64,000 bases of DNA, taken from Micromonospora echinaurantiaca (lineage in GTDB: Bacteria; Actinomycetota; Actinomycetes; Mycobacteriales; Micromonosporaceae). Position numbers and translations under genes: made by a program. Within the stretch, counting starts at the first letter, position 1, and each line of letters begins with the position of its first letter. The notes below the pieces were generated by a model. That model was not told where the DNA came from. It saw nothing but the letters and a program-made list of their open reading frames with translations, and did no database searches. The stretch covers positions 1,500,501-1,564,500 of the forward strand of contig NZ_LT607750.1 of the NCBI RefSeq assembly GCF_900090235.1, in the 5' to 3' direction. Below, piece after piece: positions 26,732 to 34,529 of the stretch.

Positions 26732-29700
26732 TCAGCGCGGCGAGGCGCCGCCCTCCCGGTCGGTGCAGACCTGCCCGGAGGTGGCGAACGAGTCGGTGGA
26801 GTAGACCGCCAGCACGGTGAAGCAGTAGTCCACCCGGGAGTTCAACCCGTTGACCGTGTAGGTGGTCTGCCCCGGGTCCACCGACGCCATCACGCCCAGC
26901 GCCTGCCCGGTCCGTCCGCCGGCCACCATGAACGGCACCGCCCCGCCGGCCGGGTCGGTCCAGGTCAGCGTGATGGTGGCGGTGTCGTCGCGCAGCTTCA
27001 GGTCGGTCGGGGGCGGGCCGGCCGCGGTCGCCTCGGCCGAGGCCGACGGCACCGGGTCGGCCGGCGGCGACGCGTCCCGGCCGAGCACCAGCGCGCCCAC
27101 CCCGGCCACCGCCGCCACCGCCACCACCGCGGCGGCGACCGCGACGACCACCGTCGTCCGGCTCCGGCCGCCCGACTCCGGCTCCTCAATGGAGTACGCA
27201 GGCAGCGTCGACGGGTACGCCGGCTGCTGCGGGAACGCCGACGCCGCCGGCGCGTCCCCGGTCGTGTCGGGCGCGGCTGTCGGCTCCGGTGCAGGCTCGA
27301 GCCGCGGCTGGTCCAGGTCGAGGTCCACGTAGCCCGGTGTGTCGTCCTCCTCGTCCGTGTCCTCGTCGTCGGAGTCGTCCGACTCGGCGTCGTCGACCGG
27401 AGCGGCCAGCGGCTGCGGCGGCGCCATGCTGCCCCACGGCGGGGCGGTCATCCCCCACGGCGGCACCGGCGGAGCACTCACCGGCGGCGGCGCCACGGGC
27501 GGCCCGCTCACCTGATGCGGATGCCCGGGCGGCGCGCTGACCGGGTGCGGGTACCCGGGCGGTGCGCTCACCGGGTGCGGGCCGGGCGGTGCGCTGACCG
27601 GGTGTGGGTGTCCGGGCGGTGCGCTGACCGGGTGCGGTCGGGGCGGGTAGGCCGGCTGCGACGGTGCGTTGACCGGTGGCGGCGGCAGGGGCGTGCCGCT
27701 GACCGGGTGCGGGTGCGCCGGCGGCGCGCTGACCTGCGGTGCCGGGTACGCGGCGTGCGGTGGTCCGCTCACCGGGTGCGCCGGCGGTACGGCTGGTGGC
27801 GGTTGGCGGACCTGCCGTGCCGGCCCGGGCGGCGCGCTCACCGGCGGGGCCGGCGCGGCGCTCAACGGTGGCGCGCTTGCCGGCGGGGCCGGCGGTGCGC
27901 TGACCGGCGGTGCGGGCGGTGCGCTCATCGGCGGCGTGCTCATCGATGGTGCGCTGGCCTGGCGGGCTGGCGGTGCGCTGACCGGCGGCGTGCTGACCGG
28001 CCCGATCGGCGGTGCGCTGACCGGGTGGGGGTGAACTGGTGGTGCACTGACCGGGGGCGTCGGGGGAGCGCTGGCGGGGTGCGCCGGTGGGGCGCTGATC
28101 GGCGGTGCTGGGGGCGCACTCGCCGGCGCCGCGCTGCCCGGACGGGCCGGCGGTGCGCTGACGGGCGGTGCGCTCACCGGTGTGGTCGGCGGTGCGCTGA
28201 CCGGGGGAGCGGGTGGTGCGCTCACCGGCGGGGGTGGCGTGTTCACCGGCGCGGGTGACGGGGGCGCGCTCACCGGCTGTGCGGGCGAGGGCGGCGAGGC
28301 CGGCGAGGCGGAGCTAGGTGGCGTGGCCGGCGTGCTGGCGATCCGTGCCACCTCCTCGGCCAGCAGCGGCCCGATCTGCTGGACCTGGATGGTCGGCTTG
28401 TCCCACCCGGGCGCCGGGATCGGCGGCGGGTCCGGCAGTTGCTGCTTTCGCGTGGACGCGCCGGACTCCTCAGGGGTGCCCTGCCGTGGCTGCCGGGCCG
28501 GGACGACCTGCGGATTTGCAGGGGCCGCACCGGCGGCGCTCGCGGGCGGCGCCGACATCTGCCGGGCCGGGCTGGTGGGGTTCACGGGCGCTGCCGACAC
28601 CGGCTGCGCCGGGCCGGCGGCGCTCGCGGGCGGTGCTGACGGCGGCCGTGCCGGGTTCGTGGGCGGCGGTGCCGGATTCGCGGCCTGCGGCGTCGCGGAC
28701 GGTTCCGGGGCTGGTTGCGTCGCACGGCTGGACGGCGGCGCGGTCGGTGGTGCGGAGAGCTGGCGTGCCGGGTCCGCGGCGGGCGCTTCGGGCGCCGACT
28801 GCGCCGGCCGAGTCGGCGGTGCCGCGACGTGCCGTACCTGGTCAGCGGCCGGCCGGTCGGGAGCCGGCCGGGACGGGTCGGTGGCGTGCGGTGCGTAAGC
28901 CGGTCGGGCCGCCGCGGCCGTCGGCTGTACCGGGGCCTGCCGGGCAGGTTCCGCGGGCGGCTGCGGCGGGGCCCACGGCGACTGTCGCGGGGCCGGCATG
29001 GCCGGGGCGGTGCGGTGCTGCGGCGGCGGACCGGGCGGAGGCGGGAGCTGCTGTGCCGCGCCGGCCTCGCCGAGGGCCGACATGGGCACTGTGCTGTCCC
29101 CGCCGACCTGTGGCGGTGGTGGAAGCGGCGGTGCGGGCAGCACCGGAGGCGCCGGGACGTGCGGCACCGTCGGGGCGGCCGGAGCGGTCCGTGGTCCAGG
29201 GCCCGGTGCGCCGTGTGGTGGCACGGACGGCGGTGCTGGGGCGGTCGGCGGCGCGACGGGCTGCGCGGCGACCTGGGGGGCCGGCGGAACGGCGGCGCGT
29301 GTCGGCGGAACCGGCGCCGCCGGACCGCGGTTGGGCAGCGGTGGCGGAGCGGGGAGGGGTGGGCCTGGCGGAACCGGTGCGACCGGTCGGCCCGCCTGGT
29401 GGGCTGGGGGCGCCGGCGGGACCGGAACGGGCGGGGCCGGCGGAATCGGTCCGGTTGGACGGCCTGTCTGCTGGGCCGGTGGGATCGAGGCGGTCGGCGC
29501 CTGCATGGGGCCCGGCGGGGGCAGCGGAGCCGGTGCCGCCGGACGGCTCGCCTGCTGGACAGGTGGCGCCGGCGGGGTGGGCGGAGCGACGCGGTGCGGG
29601 TGTGCCGCCGCGGCCGGCGGCGGGGGTGTGGCGTGGGCCGACGCCGAACGACCAGCGGCATGGTGACCGTGCGGGGCCGGGTGGGGTGCGGGTACCCCCG

Positions 29701-30412
29701 GCCCGGCGGTGTGCGCGGCCGGGGGAGGGGCGGCGAGCGGTGGACGCGGGATGTTCGGGGTGGAGTGGGCGGGCGTGGCGGTGTCACGGGGCGGCACCGG
29801 GGGCGGCGTGGGCAACGGCGGAGCGGACGCCGGCCGGGCGGCTGGTGCCTGCGGCGGGTGAGCGGCGACCGTCGGGCCGACCGGCGGCTGGTCGGTGGCG
29901 GGGATGGTGGTCACGGACACGGTCGGCCCGCTGAGCGCCGCGCTGGGCCGACCGCTGGTGGGAGCGGGCGGTTCCGGGGTGGGAGCGGCCTGGCCGAGGT
30001 ACTGCTGTGCCGTGCGTACGGCCGGGTGGTCGGCACCGAGCACGGCGGGCCCGGCGGTGGCGATCCGGATGTAGTTGCGGCGCGCTTCGTGCCGATTGCC
30101 CAGTTCGTCCGCTACTCCGGCCAGCTCGAACGAGAGCGCCAGCATCAGCGGCTCGGCGTGCGACCAGCGGCGCTCGCCCGCGGCGAACGCCTCCTCCAGC
30201 ACCCGGCGGGCGGCGCCCGGGTCGTCCGCCTCACGGTGCAGCCGGGCCAGCAGGTGCGCTGTGTTGAGCACATCCGGGTGGTCTTCGCCGTACGCCGGTC
30301 GGGCGGACCCGATGGCCTCGGCGAGCATCCGGCGGGCGGCGGTCAGATCGCCAGCGGCGCGCAGCGCGAGAGCCCTCTGTTGGACGACGGCCAGGGAAGC
30401 GGGATGGGACAC
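26732..30412 (-). CDS. TPR / long proline-rich / membrane-helix / FN3 protein
   Basis: 1226 aa. Residues 1-140 are helical with TPR-like repeats (LTAARRMLAEAIGSARPAYG, GAARRVLEEAFAAGERRW). About 860 residues of Pro/Ala/Ser-rich low complexity follow (145-1005), the last third made of repeats around VSAPP. Next come an acidic patch (1007-1027, mostly Asp/Glu), one membrane helix (about 1086-1112) and an FN3-like C-terminal domain (1135-1222) with two Cys. Topology would put the TPR and proline tracts in the cytosol and FN3 outside. It lies 150 nt upstream of the FN3/MoxR cluster on the same strand. Function unknown. Confidence 0.8.
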   Translation of the reverse strand: MSHPASLAVVQQRALALRAAGDLTAARRMLAEAIGSARPAYGEDHPDVLNTAHLLARLHREADDPGAARRVLEEAFAAGERRWSHAEPLMLALSFELAGVADELGNRHEARRNYIRIATAGPAVLGADHPAVRTAQQYLGQAAPTPEPPAPTSGRPSAALSGPTVSVTTIPATDQPPVGPTVAAHPPQAPAARPASAPPLPTPPPVPPRDTATPAHSTPNIPRPPLAAPPPAAHTAGPGVPAPHPAPHGHHAAGRSASAHATPPPPAAAAHPHRVAPPTPPAPPVQQASRPAAPAPLPPPGPMQAPTASIPPAQQTGRPTGPIPPAPPVPVPPAPPAHQAGRPVAPVPPGPPLPAPPPLPNRGPAAPVPPTRAAVPPAPQVAAQPVAPPTAPAPPSVPPHGAPGPGPRTAPAAPTVPHVPAPPVLPAPPLPPPPQVGGDSTVPMSALGEAGAAQQLPPPPGPPPQHRTAPAMPAPRQSPWAPPQPPAEPARQAPVQPTAAAARPAYAPHATDPSRPAPDRPAADQVRHVAAPPTRPAQSAPEAPAADPARQLSAPPTAPPSSRATQPAPEPSATPQAANPAPPPTNPARPPSAPPASAAGPAQPVSAAPVNPTSPARQMSAPPASAAGAAPANPQVVPARQPRQGTPEESGASTRKQQLPDPPPIPAPGWDKPTIQVQQIGPLLAEEVARIASTPATPPSSASPASPPSPAQPVSAPPSPAPVNTPPPPVSAPPAPPVSAPPTTPVSAPPVSAPPARPGSAAPASAPPAPPISAPPAHPASAPPTPPVSAPPVHPHPVSAPPIGPVSTPPVSAPPARQASAPSMSTPPMSAPPAPPVSAPPAPPASAPPLSAAPAPPVSAPPGPARQVRQPPPAVPPAHPVSGPPHAAYPAPQVSAPPAHPHPVSGTPLPPPPVNAPSQPAYPPRPHPVSAPPGHPHPVSAPPGPHPVSAPPGYPHPVSAPPGHPHQVSGPPVAPPPVSAPPVPPWGMTAPPWGSMAPPQPLAAPVDDAESDDSDDEDTDEEDDTPGYVDLDLDQPRLEPAPEPTAAPDTTGDAPAASAFPQQPAYPSTLPAYSIEEPESGGRSRTTVVVAVAAAVVAVAAVAGVGALVLGRDASPPADPVPSASAEATAAGPPPTDLKLRDDTATITLTWTDPAGGAVPFMVAGGRTGQALGVMASVDPGQTTYTVNGLNSRVDYCFTVLAVYSTDSFATSGQVCTDREGGASPR
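27470..28310. repeat. Degenerate tandem repeat array inside the proline-rich gene
   Basis: Units close to GGCGGTGCGCTGACCGG and shorter forms recur dozens of times on the plus strand (minus-strand product VSAPP and variants). Unit spacing varies from 15 to about 45 nt, always in frame. This is the DNA behind the VSAPP repeats. Such an array is likely to vary in copy number between strains. Confidence 0.8.
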
Positions 30413-30645
30413 GTGGCCATGCTGCCGGTTGACGGCGGCCGCACGCTACCCGGGGCGCGCCCGTCCCATCCTCGCCGGCACCGGCTGATCCCGGCTGAGC
30501 TGGGCGTGAAGGGTCGCGGCGGGAGGGGTGGAAGCCGATGTGCATGATCCACCCCGGCCGTGTACAGTAACTCCCCGTGCGGCCCGCCGGGCGGCCGAAC
30601 GGGTGACGGTTCACCCGGATCGGCGCGGTAGGCTGGACGATGCAG

Positions 30646-30732
30646 GTCCGGGTGGCGGAATGGCAGACGCGCTAGCTTGAGGTGCTAGTGCCCGTATAGG
30701 GCGTGGGGGTTCAAGTCCCCCCTCGGACACCA
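30646..30732 (+). tRNA. tRNA-Leu (anticodon GAG)
   Basis: 87 nt. The acceptor stem pairs GTCCGGG with CTCGGAC (one G-T pair), then A and an encoded CCA. The anticodon stem CTAGC/GCTAG encloses loop TTGAGGT, giving anticodon GAG. There is a long variable arm (TGCCCGTATAGGGCG), as expected for tRNA-Leu, and the T arm GGGGG-TTCAAGT-CCCCC is perfect. The long class II variable arm and anticodon make the call firm. Confidence 0.97.
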
Positions 30733-31057
30733 AACAACGTACGACTGAATCGGGCCGCCGAGCTGGGAAAGTCCAGCTAGGTGGCCTTCGTGGTCTCCGG
30801 GTTGATCTTCGCGTCGGGACACCTCGGGAACAGGCGTTCCCCTGGGGGCCATCAGGACGGAGCCCGAGCCCGGCATTGCTGAGGGAGACGGTAACGGTCC
30901 CACCGTCGCGCATATAGGTGCGCCGGCGGCTGGCCCGGACGACGCCCACAGCCGCCTGTTCGTGTGGAGGAGCAGTGGCGACAGCCACGCAGAGGCCGTC
31001 GCAGCCGGCCGATCCCCACCACTGGTGTTGTCGTTGTGACCTGCAGGAGGTCAGCTC
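30733..31057. other. Gene-free stretch after tRNA-Leu
   Basis: 325 nt without a credible gene. The open frames here, including one antisense to the tRNA, have no family features. It contains the promoter and a strong AGGAGG for the AhpD-like gene at its right end. No integrase or obvious repeat of the tRNA 3' end was seen nearby. Confidence 0.6.
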
Positions 31058-31540
31058 TTGGAAACCAGGATCCAGAACGTCCGACTGAACGCCACGTCAA
31101 ATGAGCAACTCATGGCTCTGGCAGACGCCGGGGCCGCAGCCTTTGGCCACACCGCCACACTCCAGGTGGAACGGGCCCTGGCCCAGCTTCTGCGGTTACG
31201 CGTCGCACAGATCAACAATTGCAGCTACTGCCTTCTGGTGCACCACGCCGCTGCCCGCACCGCCGGCATCCCGCCGTCCAAGGTCGAGACTCTCACCGCC
31301 TGGTGGGAGACGCACCTGTTCACCGAGGAGGAGCGAGCCGCGCTGGCCTACGCCGAGGTGTTGACCAGGGCCGCCGACGCCACCGTCAACGACCGGGTCC
31401 AGGAGGCACACGACAGATTGGCCGTGCACTTCACGGAGGACGAGATCCTGGAGATCGTTGCCGTTGTGATCAACATGAACATCTGGACACGACTCAAGCT
31501 CGCCGAGGGTGCCATGCCCACGATGGCGCCTCCTGTGTGA
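31058..31540 (+). CDS. Carboxymuconolactone decarboxylase/AhpD-like protein
   Basis: 160 aa from TTG 31058, which has AGGAGG 7-8 nt upstream; this site decides the unusual start. The AhpD-type active centre NNCSYCLLVHHAAA (CxxC followed by His) is intact, in an all-helical fold of normal length, with RVAQINN before and the C-terminal ILEIVAVVINMNIWTRLKL. Members act as alkylhydroperoxide reductase partners or general redox proteins in the cytosol. It stands alone, with zwf convergent. Confidence 0.9.
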   Translation: METRIQNVRLNATSNEQLMALADAGAAAFGHTATLQVERALAQLLRLRVAQINNCSYCLLVHHAAARTAGIPPSKVETLTAWWETHLFTEEERAALAYAEVLTRAADATVNDRVQEAHDRLAVHFTEDEILEIVAVVINMNIWTRLKLAEGAMPTMAPPV

Positions 31541-31779
31541 GTTGACACCCGTGTGGAAGCCGGCGGATCCCGTCGCCAGGCTCCAGGTGATCCCGGCGAT
31601 GGTTCGCAGCCTGCGCGCCACGTTGCTCACTTCCCCGGCGGCACCGGCCTGCCGGTCCGGGGGCCGCCCAGAGCAGCAGCGTCCTCGTGGGCGCGCCGCG
31701 CCGACCTCGATCATCAGCATCCGCCACGACAAGTAGCAGCGCCTCTGGGCGTCCGAATGATCGGCGGCCCAGATCGTCC

Positions 31780-33234
31780 TCAGTGACGACGCAATTCGCC
31801 GGGCGCCGGGGTCAGGAGGGAGTCGCCCGGGCCGTGACTGCCCGCCGGGTACTCCTGCAACGGCACCGCTCCCGCCCGCCATGTCTCGAGCACCGGCTCC
31901 ACGATGCGCCAGGAGTCCTCGACGGTGTCGCCCCGCACCGACAGCGCCGGGTCGCCCTCGAAGGCCCCGCGCAGCACCTCACCGTACGGCGGCAGATCCC
32001 CCGGCCCGAAGTCGGCCGTCAGGTTCACCTGATCGAGCTCCAGCGGGTTGCCCGGACCGTTGATGTTGACGTCAAGGCCCAGCCGGTCCGGCCCGAAGCC
32101 GATCCGCAGCCGGTCCGGCTGCTCGTAGCCGGTCAGCCCGGTGGGTACCCGGGGTGGCTGTTTGAAGGTGACGACGGCTTCCTTGCGCTTGCCGACCAGG
32201 GCCTTGCCGGACCGCAGCCGGAACGGCACGCCCGCCCAGCGCCAGGTGTCCACGGCCAGCACCACCTCGGCGAGCGTCTCGGTCCCCCGGTTCGGGTCGA
32301 TGCCCGGCTCGTCGGCGTACGCGGGCAGCCGCCGCCCGTCTGCCTCCCCGGCCGTGTACCGGGCCCGCCTGCTCCATCGCACCGGGTCGCCGCCCCATAC
32401 CCGCGTGGCCCGCAGCACCTGGGCCTTGCCGCCGCGCAGGTCCCAGGCATCCAGTGTGGGCGGGGCATCCATCGCGATCAAGGCGAGGACCTGCAGCAGG
32501 TGGCTCTGCACCATGTCGACGAGCGCGCCAGCTCCGTCGTAGTAGCCGGCGCGGCCCTCAAGGCCCAGGGTCTCGTCGAAGACGACGTCCACGCAGGCCA
32601 CGTGCGCCGAATTGAGCACCGGCTCGAAGATCCGGTTAGCGAAGCGCAGCCCGAGGATGTTCACCACGGTGGACTTGCCGAGGAAGTGGTCGATGCGATG
32701 CACCTGGTCCTCAGGCACGAGCCGGGCCAGGATGCCGTTGAGGGACCGCGCCGAGACGGCGTCGGTGCCGAACGGCTTCTCCAACATCAGCCGGGTGCCG
32801 GGCGGAAGGCCGATGCGTGCGAGCGCGGCGGCGGTCCGGGCGGTGATCATCGGTGGCAGCGCGAAGAAGATCACCAGCCGGCCGCGACAGAGGGTCAGCA
32901 GCCGCCGCAGGTCCTCCTCGCGGGTGACGTCGGCCGAGACGTACCGACTGGTCCGGACGACCTCGGCCGCCCGGGGACCGTCGGCGCCGACCGTCGCGAA
33001 GGCGTCGGCCACGCGGCGGCGCCACCGCTCGTCGTCCCAGTCCTCGGTGCCGCTGCCGATCAGTGTGAGGCCGGGCTGGGCGCCGGTGGCCACCAGTCGG
33101 CCGAGCCCGGGCAGCAGCAGGCGCGCGGCCAGGTCACCGGTGCCGCCCAACAGCAGCAACGTCTGGGAGACGTGGTCCCCGGCGGCGGGAAGGCCGGCCA
33201 CGGGACCGGGTGCGCTCGGAGGCGATGTCGTCAT
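31780..33234 (-). CDS. zwf: Glucose-6-phosphate 1-dehydrogenase
   Basis: 484 aa from ATG 33234; the upstream extension to 33579 is not family-like. The NADP-binding loop is GGTGDLAARLLLPGL. The substrate motif LMLEKPFGTD and the active-site signature HRIDHFLGK (usual RIDHYLGKE, here followed by Ser) are present, with conserved DMVQSHLLQVLALIAMD and FRLRSGKAL. It produces NADPH and 6-phosphogluconolactone. It is not beside other pentose phosphate genes, so it is probably an extra copy; NADPH from it could feed the nearby methionine sulfoxide and peroxide systems (inference). Confidence 0.9.
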   Translation of the reverse strand: MTTSPPSAPGPVAGLPAAGDHVSQTLLLLGGTGDLAARLLLPGLGRLVATGAQPGLTLIGSGTEDWDDERWRRRVADAFATVGADGPRAAEVVRTSRYVSADVTREEDLRRLLTLCRGRLVIFFALPPMITARTAAALARIGLPPGTRLMLEKPFGTDAVSARSLNGILARLVPEDQVHRIDHFLGKSTVVNILGLRFANRIFEPVLNSAHVACVDVVFDETLGLEGRAGYYDGAGALVDMVQSHLLQVLALIAMDAPPTLDAWDLRGGKAQVLRATRVWGGDPVRWSRRARYTAGEADGRRLPAYADEPGIDPNRGTETLAEVVLAVDTWRWAGVPFRLRSGKALVGKRKEAVVTFKQPPRVPTGLTGYEQPDRLRIGFGPDRLGLDVNINGPGNPLELDQVNLTADFGPGDLPPYGEVLRGAFEGDPALSVRGDTVEDSWRIVEPVLETWRAGAVPLQEYPAGSHGPGDSLLTPAPGELRRH

Positions 33235-33467
33235 GCCACCACCATGCCCTGCCGGTCGGGCAGGTTGGCGCCCCTTCAGGGGGATGCGCCCCGGTCGTTG
33301 CGCAGTGAAGCCGGCTCCGATCTGGGCGGAATCAGCGTCGAGGAGCGTCGGCGGCCGGCTCGCTCGCCGATCTTCATGGTGGCAGGCATCACCAGCACCG
33401 CCGAGTGGCAGGCCCTGCGTGTAATCACCGTGTGCCCCTTCCGCCCCGGGGCGCGGCGCATCACCAC

Positions 33468-34169
33468 CTACTGCGGCGTGCCCAGCGATTCCGTTTTTAC
33501 TCCGCGGCGGATCAGCAACAAGGTTGGCGGCCACGCAGCGAAGAAGCCGAGGATCAACCCGACCTGAATAATGAGCCAAAACACCGGACTACTAGGCAGC
33601 AGGCCGTGGAAAAAATGAAGATGCATCAGCGTCAGCCAACCCACCAGGGCGAGCTCGAAGACGGATACGGTCAGCAGGTCTCCCCTGATAAATTTCCGCA
33701 TCGCGGCCCACACCCTTCGGCCACCCGTAGGAGCCTCGGTGGAGTAGCGAAATGCAACGCCTACCGCCACTGCGCCCACATAGTCGCCGACGACTTCGGG
33801 CCACAGTGTGCTGCCGAATAGTTCGAGACCAATGCCGTAGGTGATTGGCGTAGCAATGAGGACGCCCAGAGTGCAGTGCGTCGCACAATGATACGTTTGG
33901 ATTATCGTATGAGCGTGTCGCGAGGTCCTGGGTGGGTTGCCGTGCCGGTCCAGCCACCGGGGAGACTGGGGTCTACCCCACTGTCGATAGGTCAGGACGG
34001 CTGCTGGGCCTAGGTAGAGGGCCGTTGCCGGCCAGACTATCTCCATGATCTTGGCCGGCTGGCGATAGCCAAGAACAAATTGGTCAACAACGACCACGAC
34101 GGTGCTGGCCAACACCACGAACAGTGCAGCCCACGAAAGCATCACCAGCCACGTCGGTTGCACAATCAT
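33468..34169 (-). CDS. DUF4396-type membrane protein
   Basis: 233 aa from ATG 34169, with AACGGAG directly upstream and AGGAG at -15; the frame continues to 34403 through a transposase relic and should not be counted. Six hydrophobic segments alternate with short loops. A loop reading TYHCATHCTLG resembles the HCxxxCxxG element of DUF4396 proteins, and MEIVWPATALYLGPAAVLTY fits their N-terminal pattern. Function unknown; the Cys/His motif suggests metal or redox binding in the membrane. A 13-nt palindrome lies 26 nt upstream of the start. Confidence 0.65.
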   Translation of the reverse strand: MIVQPTWLVMLSWAALFVVLASTVVVVVDQFVLGYRQPAKIMEIVWPATALYLGPAAVLTYRQWGRPQSPRWLDRHGNPPRTSRHAHTIIQTYHCATHCTLGVLIATPITYGIGLELFGSTLWPEVVGDYVGAVAVGVAFRYSTEAPTGGRRVWAAMRKFIRGDLLTVSVFELALVGWLTLMHLHFFHGLLPSSPVFWLIIQVGLILGFFAAWPPTLLLIRRGVKTESLGTPQ

Positions 34170-34194
34170 CTCCGTTCGCTCCTGGGCGCTCGAT

Positions 34195-34207
34195 GCAACG
34201 TCGTTGC
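34195..34207. promoter_or_regulatory. Palindrome GCAACG-T-CGTTGC, candidate operator
   Basis: Perfect 6-bp arms around one T, 26 nt upstream of the DUF4396 start. Position and symmetry suit a repressor or activator site. No regulator gene is adjacent. Confidence 0.4.
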
Positions 34208-34305
34208 GGCGGCAGTGACGAACTCCGCCACCAGGTGGGCAATGCGACCCAAGATGCCGTCTCAAACATGAGAGCACACCGGGCGGCAGGGCCCCGGCAA
34301 AGTCG

Positions 34306-34528
34306 TCAGGTGAGGCCGAGTAGTGCCAGCGGGCGGCTGCTGGCACGGGCGTGATGCCGGTTGGCGGCAGCGATGTTGGTGATGCTGGTGGTGCGCAGCG
34401 CACCGACGGCCGTTGCGGAGGGCGGCCATGACCTCGGGGCCGGGTGCCGCTGCGGGAAGTCGATGCCGGCGGAGATCGTCAGGATCGTCTGACGGCCCAC
34501 CGGCGTGCTGTCGTGTCAACAGAACGCG
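34306..34528 (-). pseudogene. C-terminal relic of an ISAs1-type transposase
   Basis: The minus strand reads, with two frame changes, the usual end of ISAs1-family transposases: GPEVMAALRN in one frame and then VGALRTTSITNIAAANRHHA followed by SRPLALLGLT and stop in another. The N-terminal three quarters, with the catalytic residues, and any terminal inverted repeats are missing. It sits directly downstream of the broken nhaA gene, so an IS insertion may have started the decay here. The family match is from memory of the protein pattern. Confidence 0.6.
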
Positions 34529-34529
34529 T

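Noticed and set aside
28318..30547. Several long plus-strand frames opposite the proline-rich gene
   Set aside because: The minus frame has TPR, membrane and FN3 parts; the plus frames are low-complexity mirror products of the repeats.
30685..30903. Open frame on the minus strand with a tail like PRGDLNPHALYGH
   Set aside because: It is antisense to tRNA-Leu; this tail is a known artefact of reading tRNA-Leu genes backwards.
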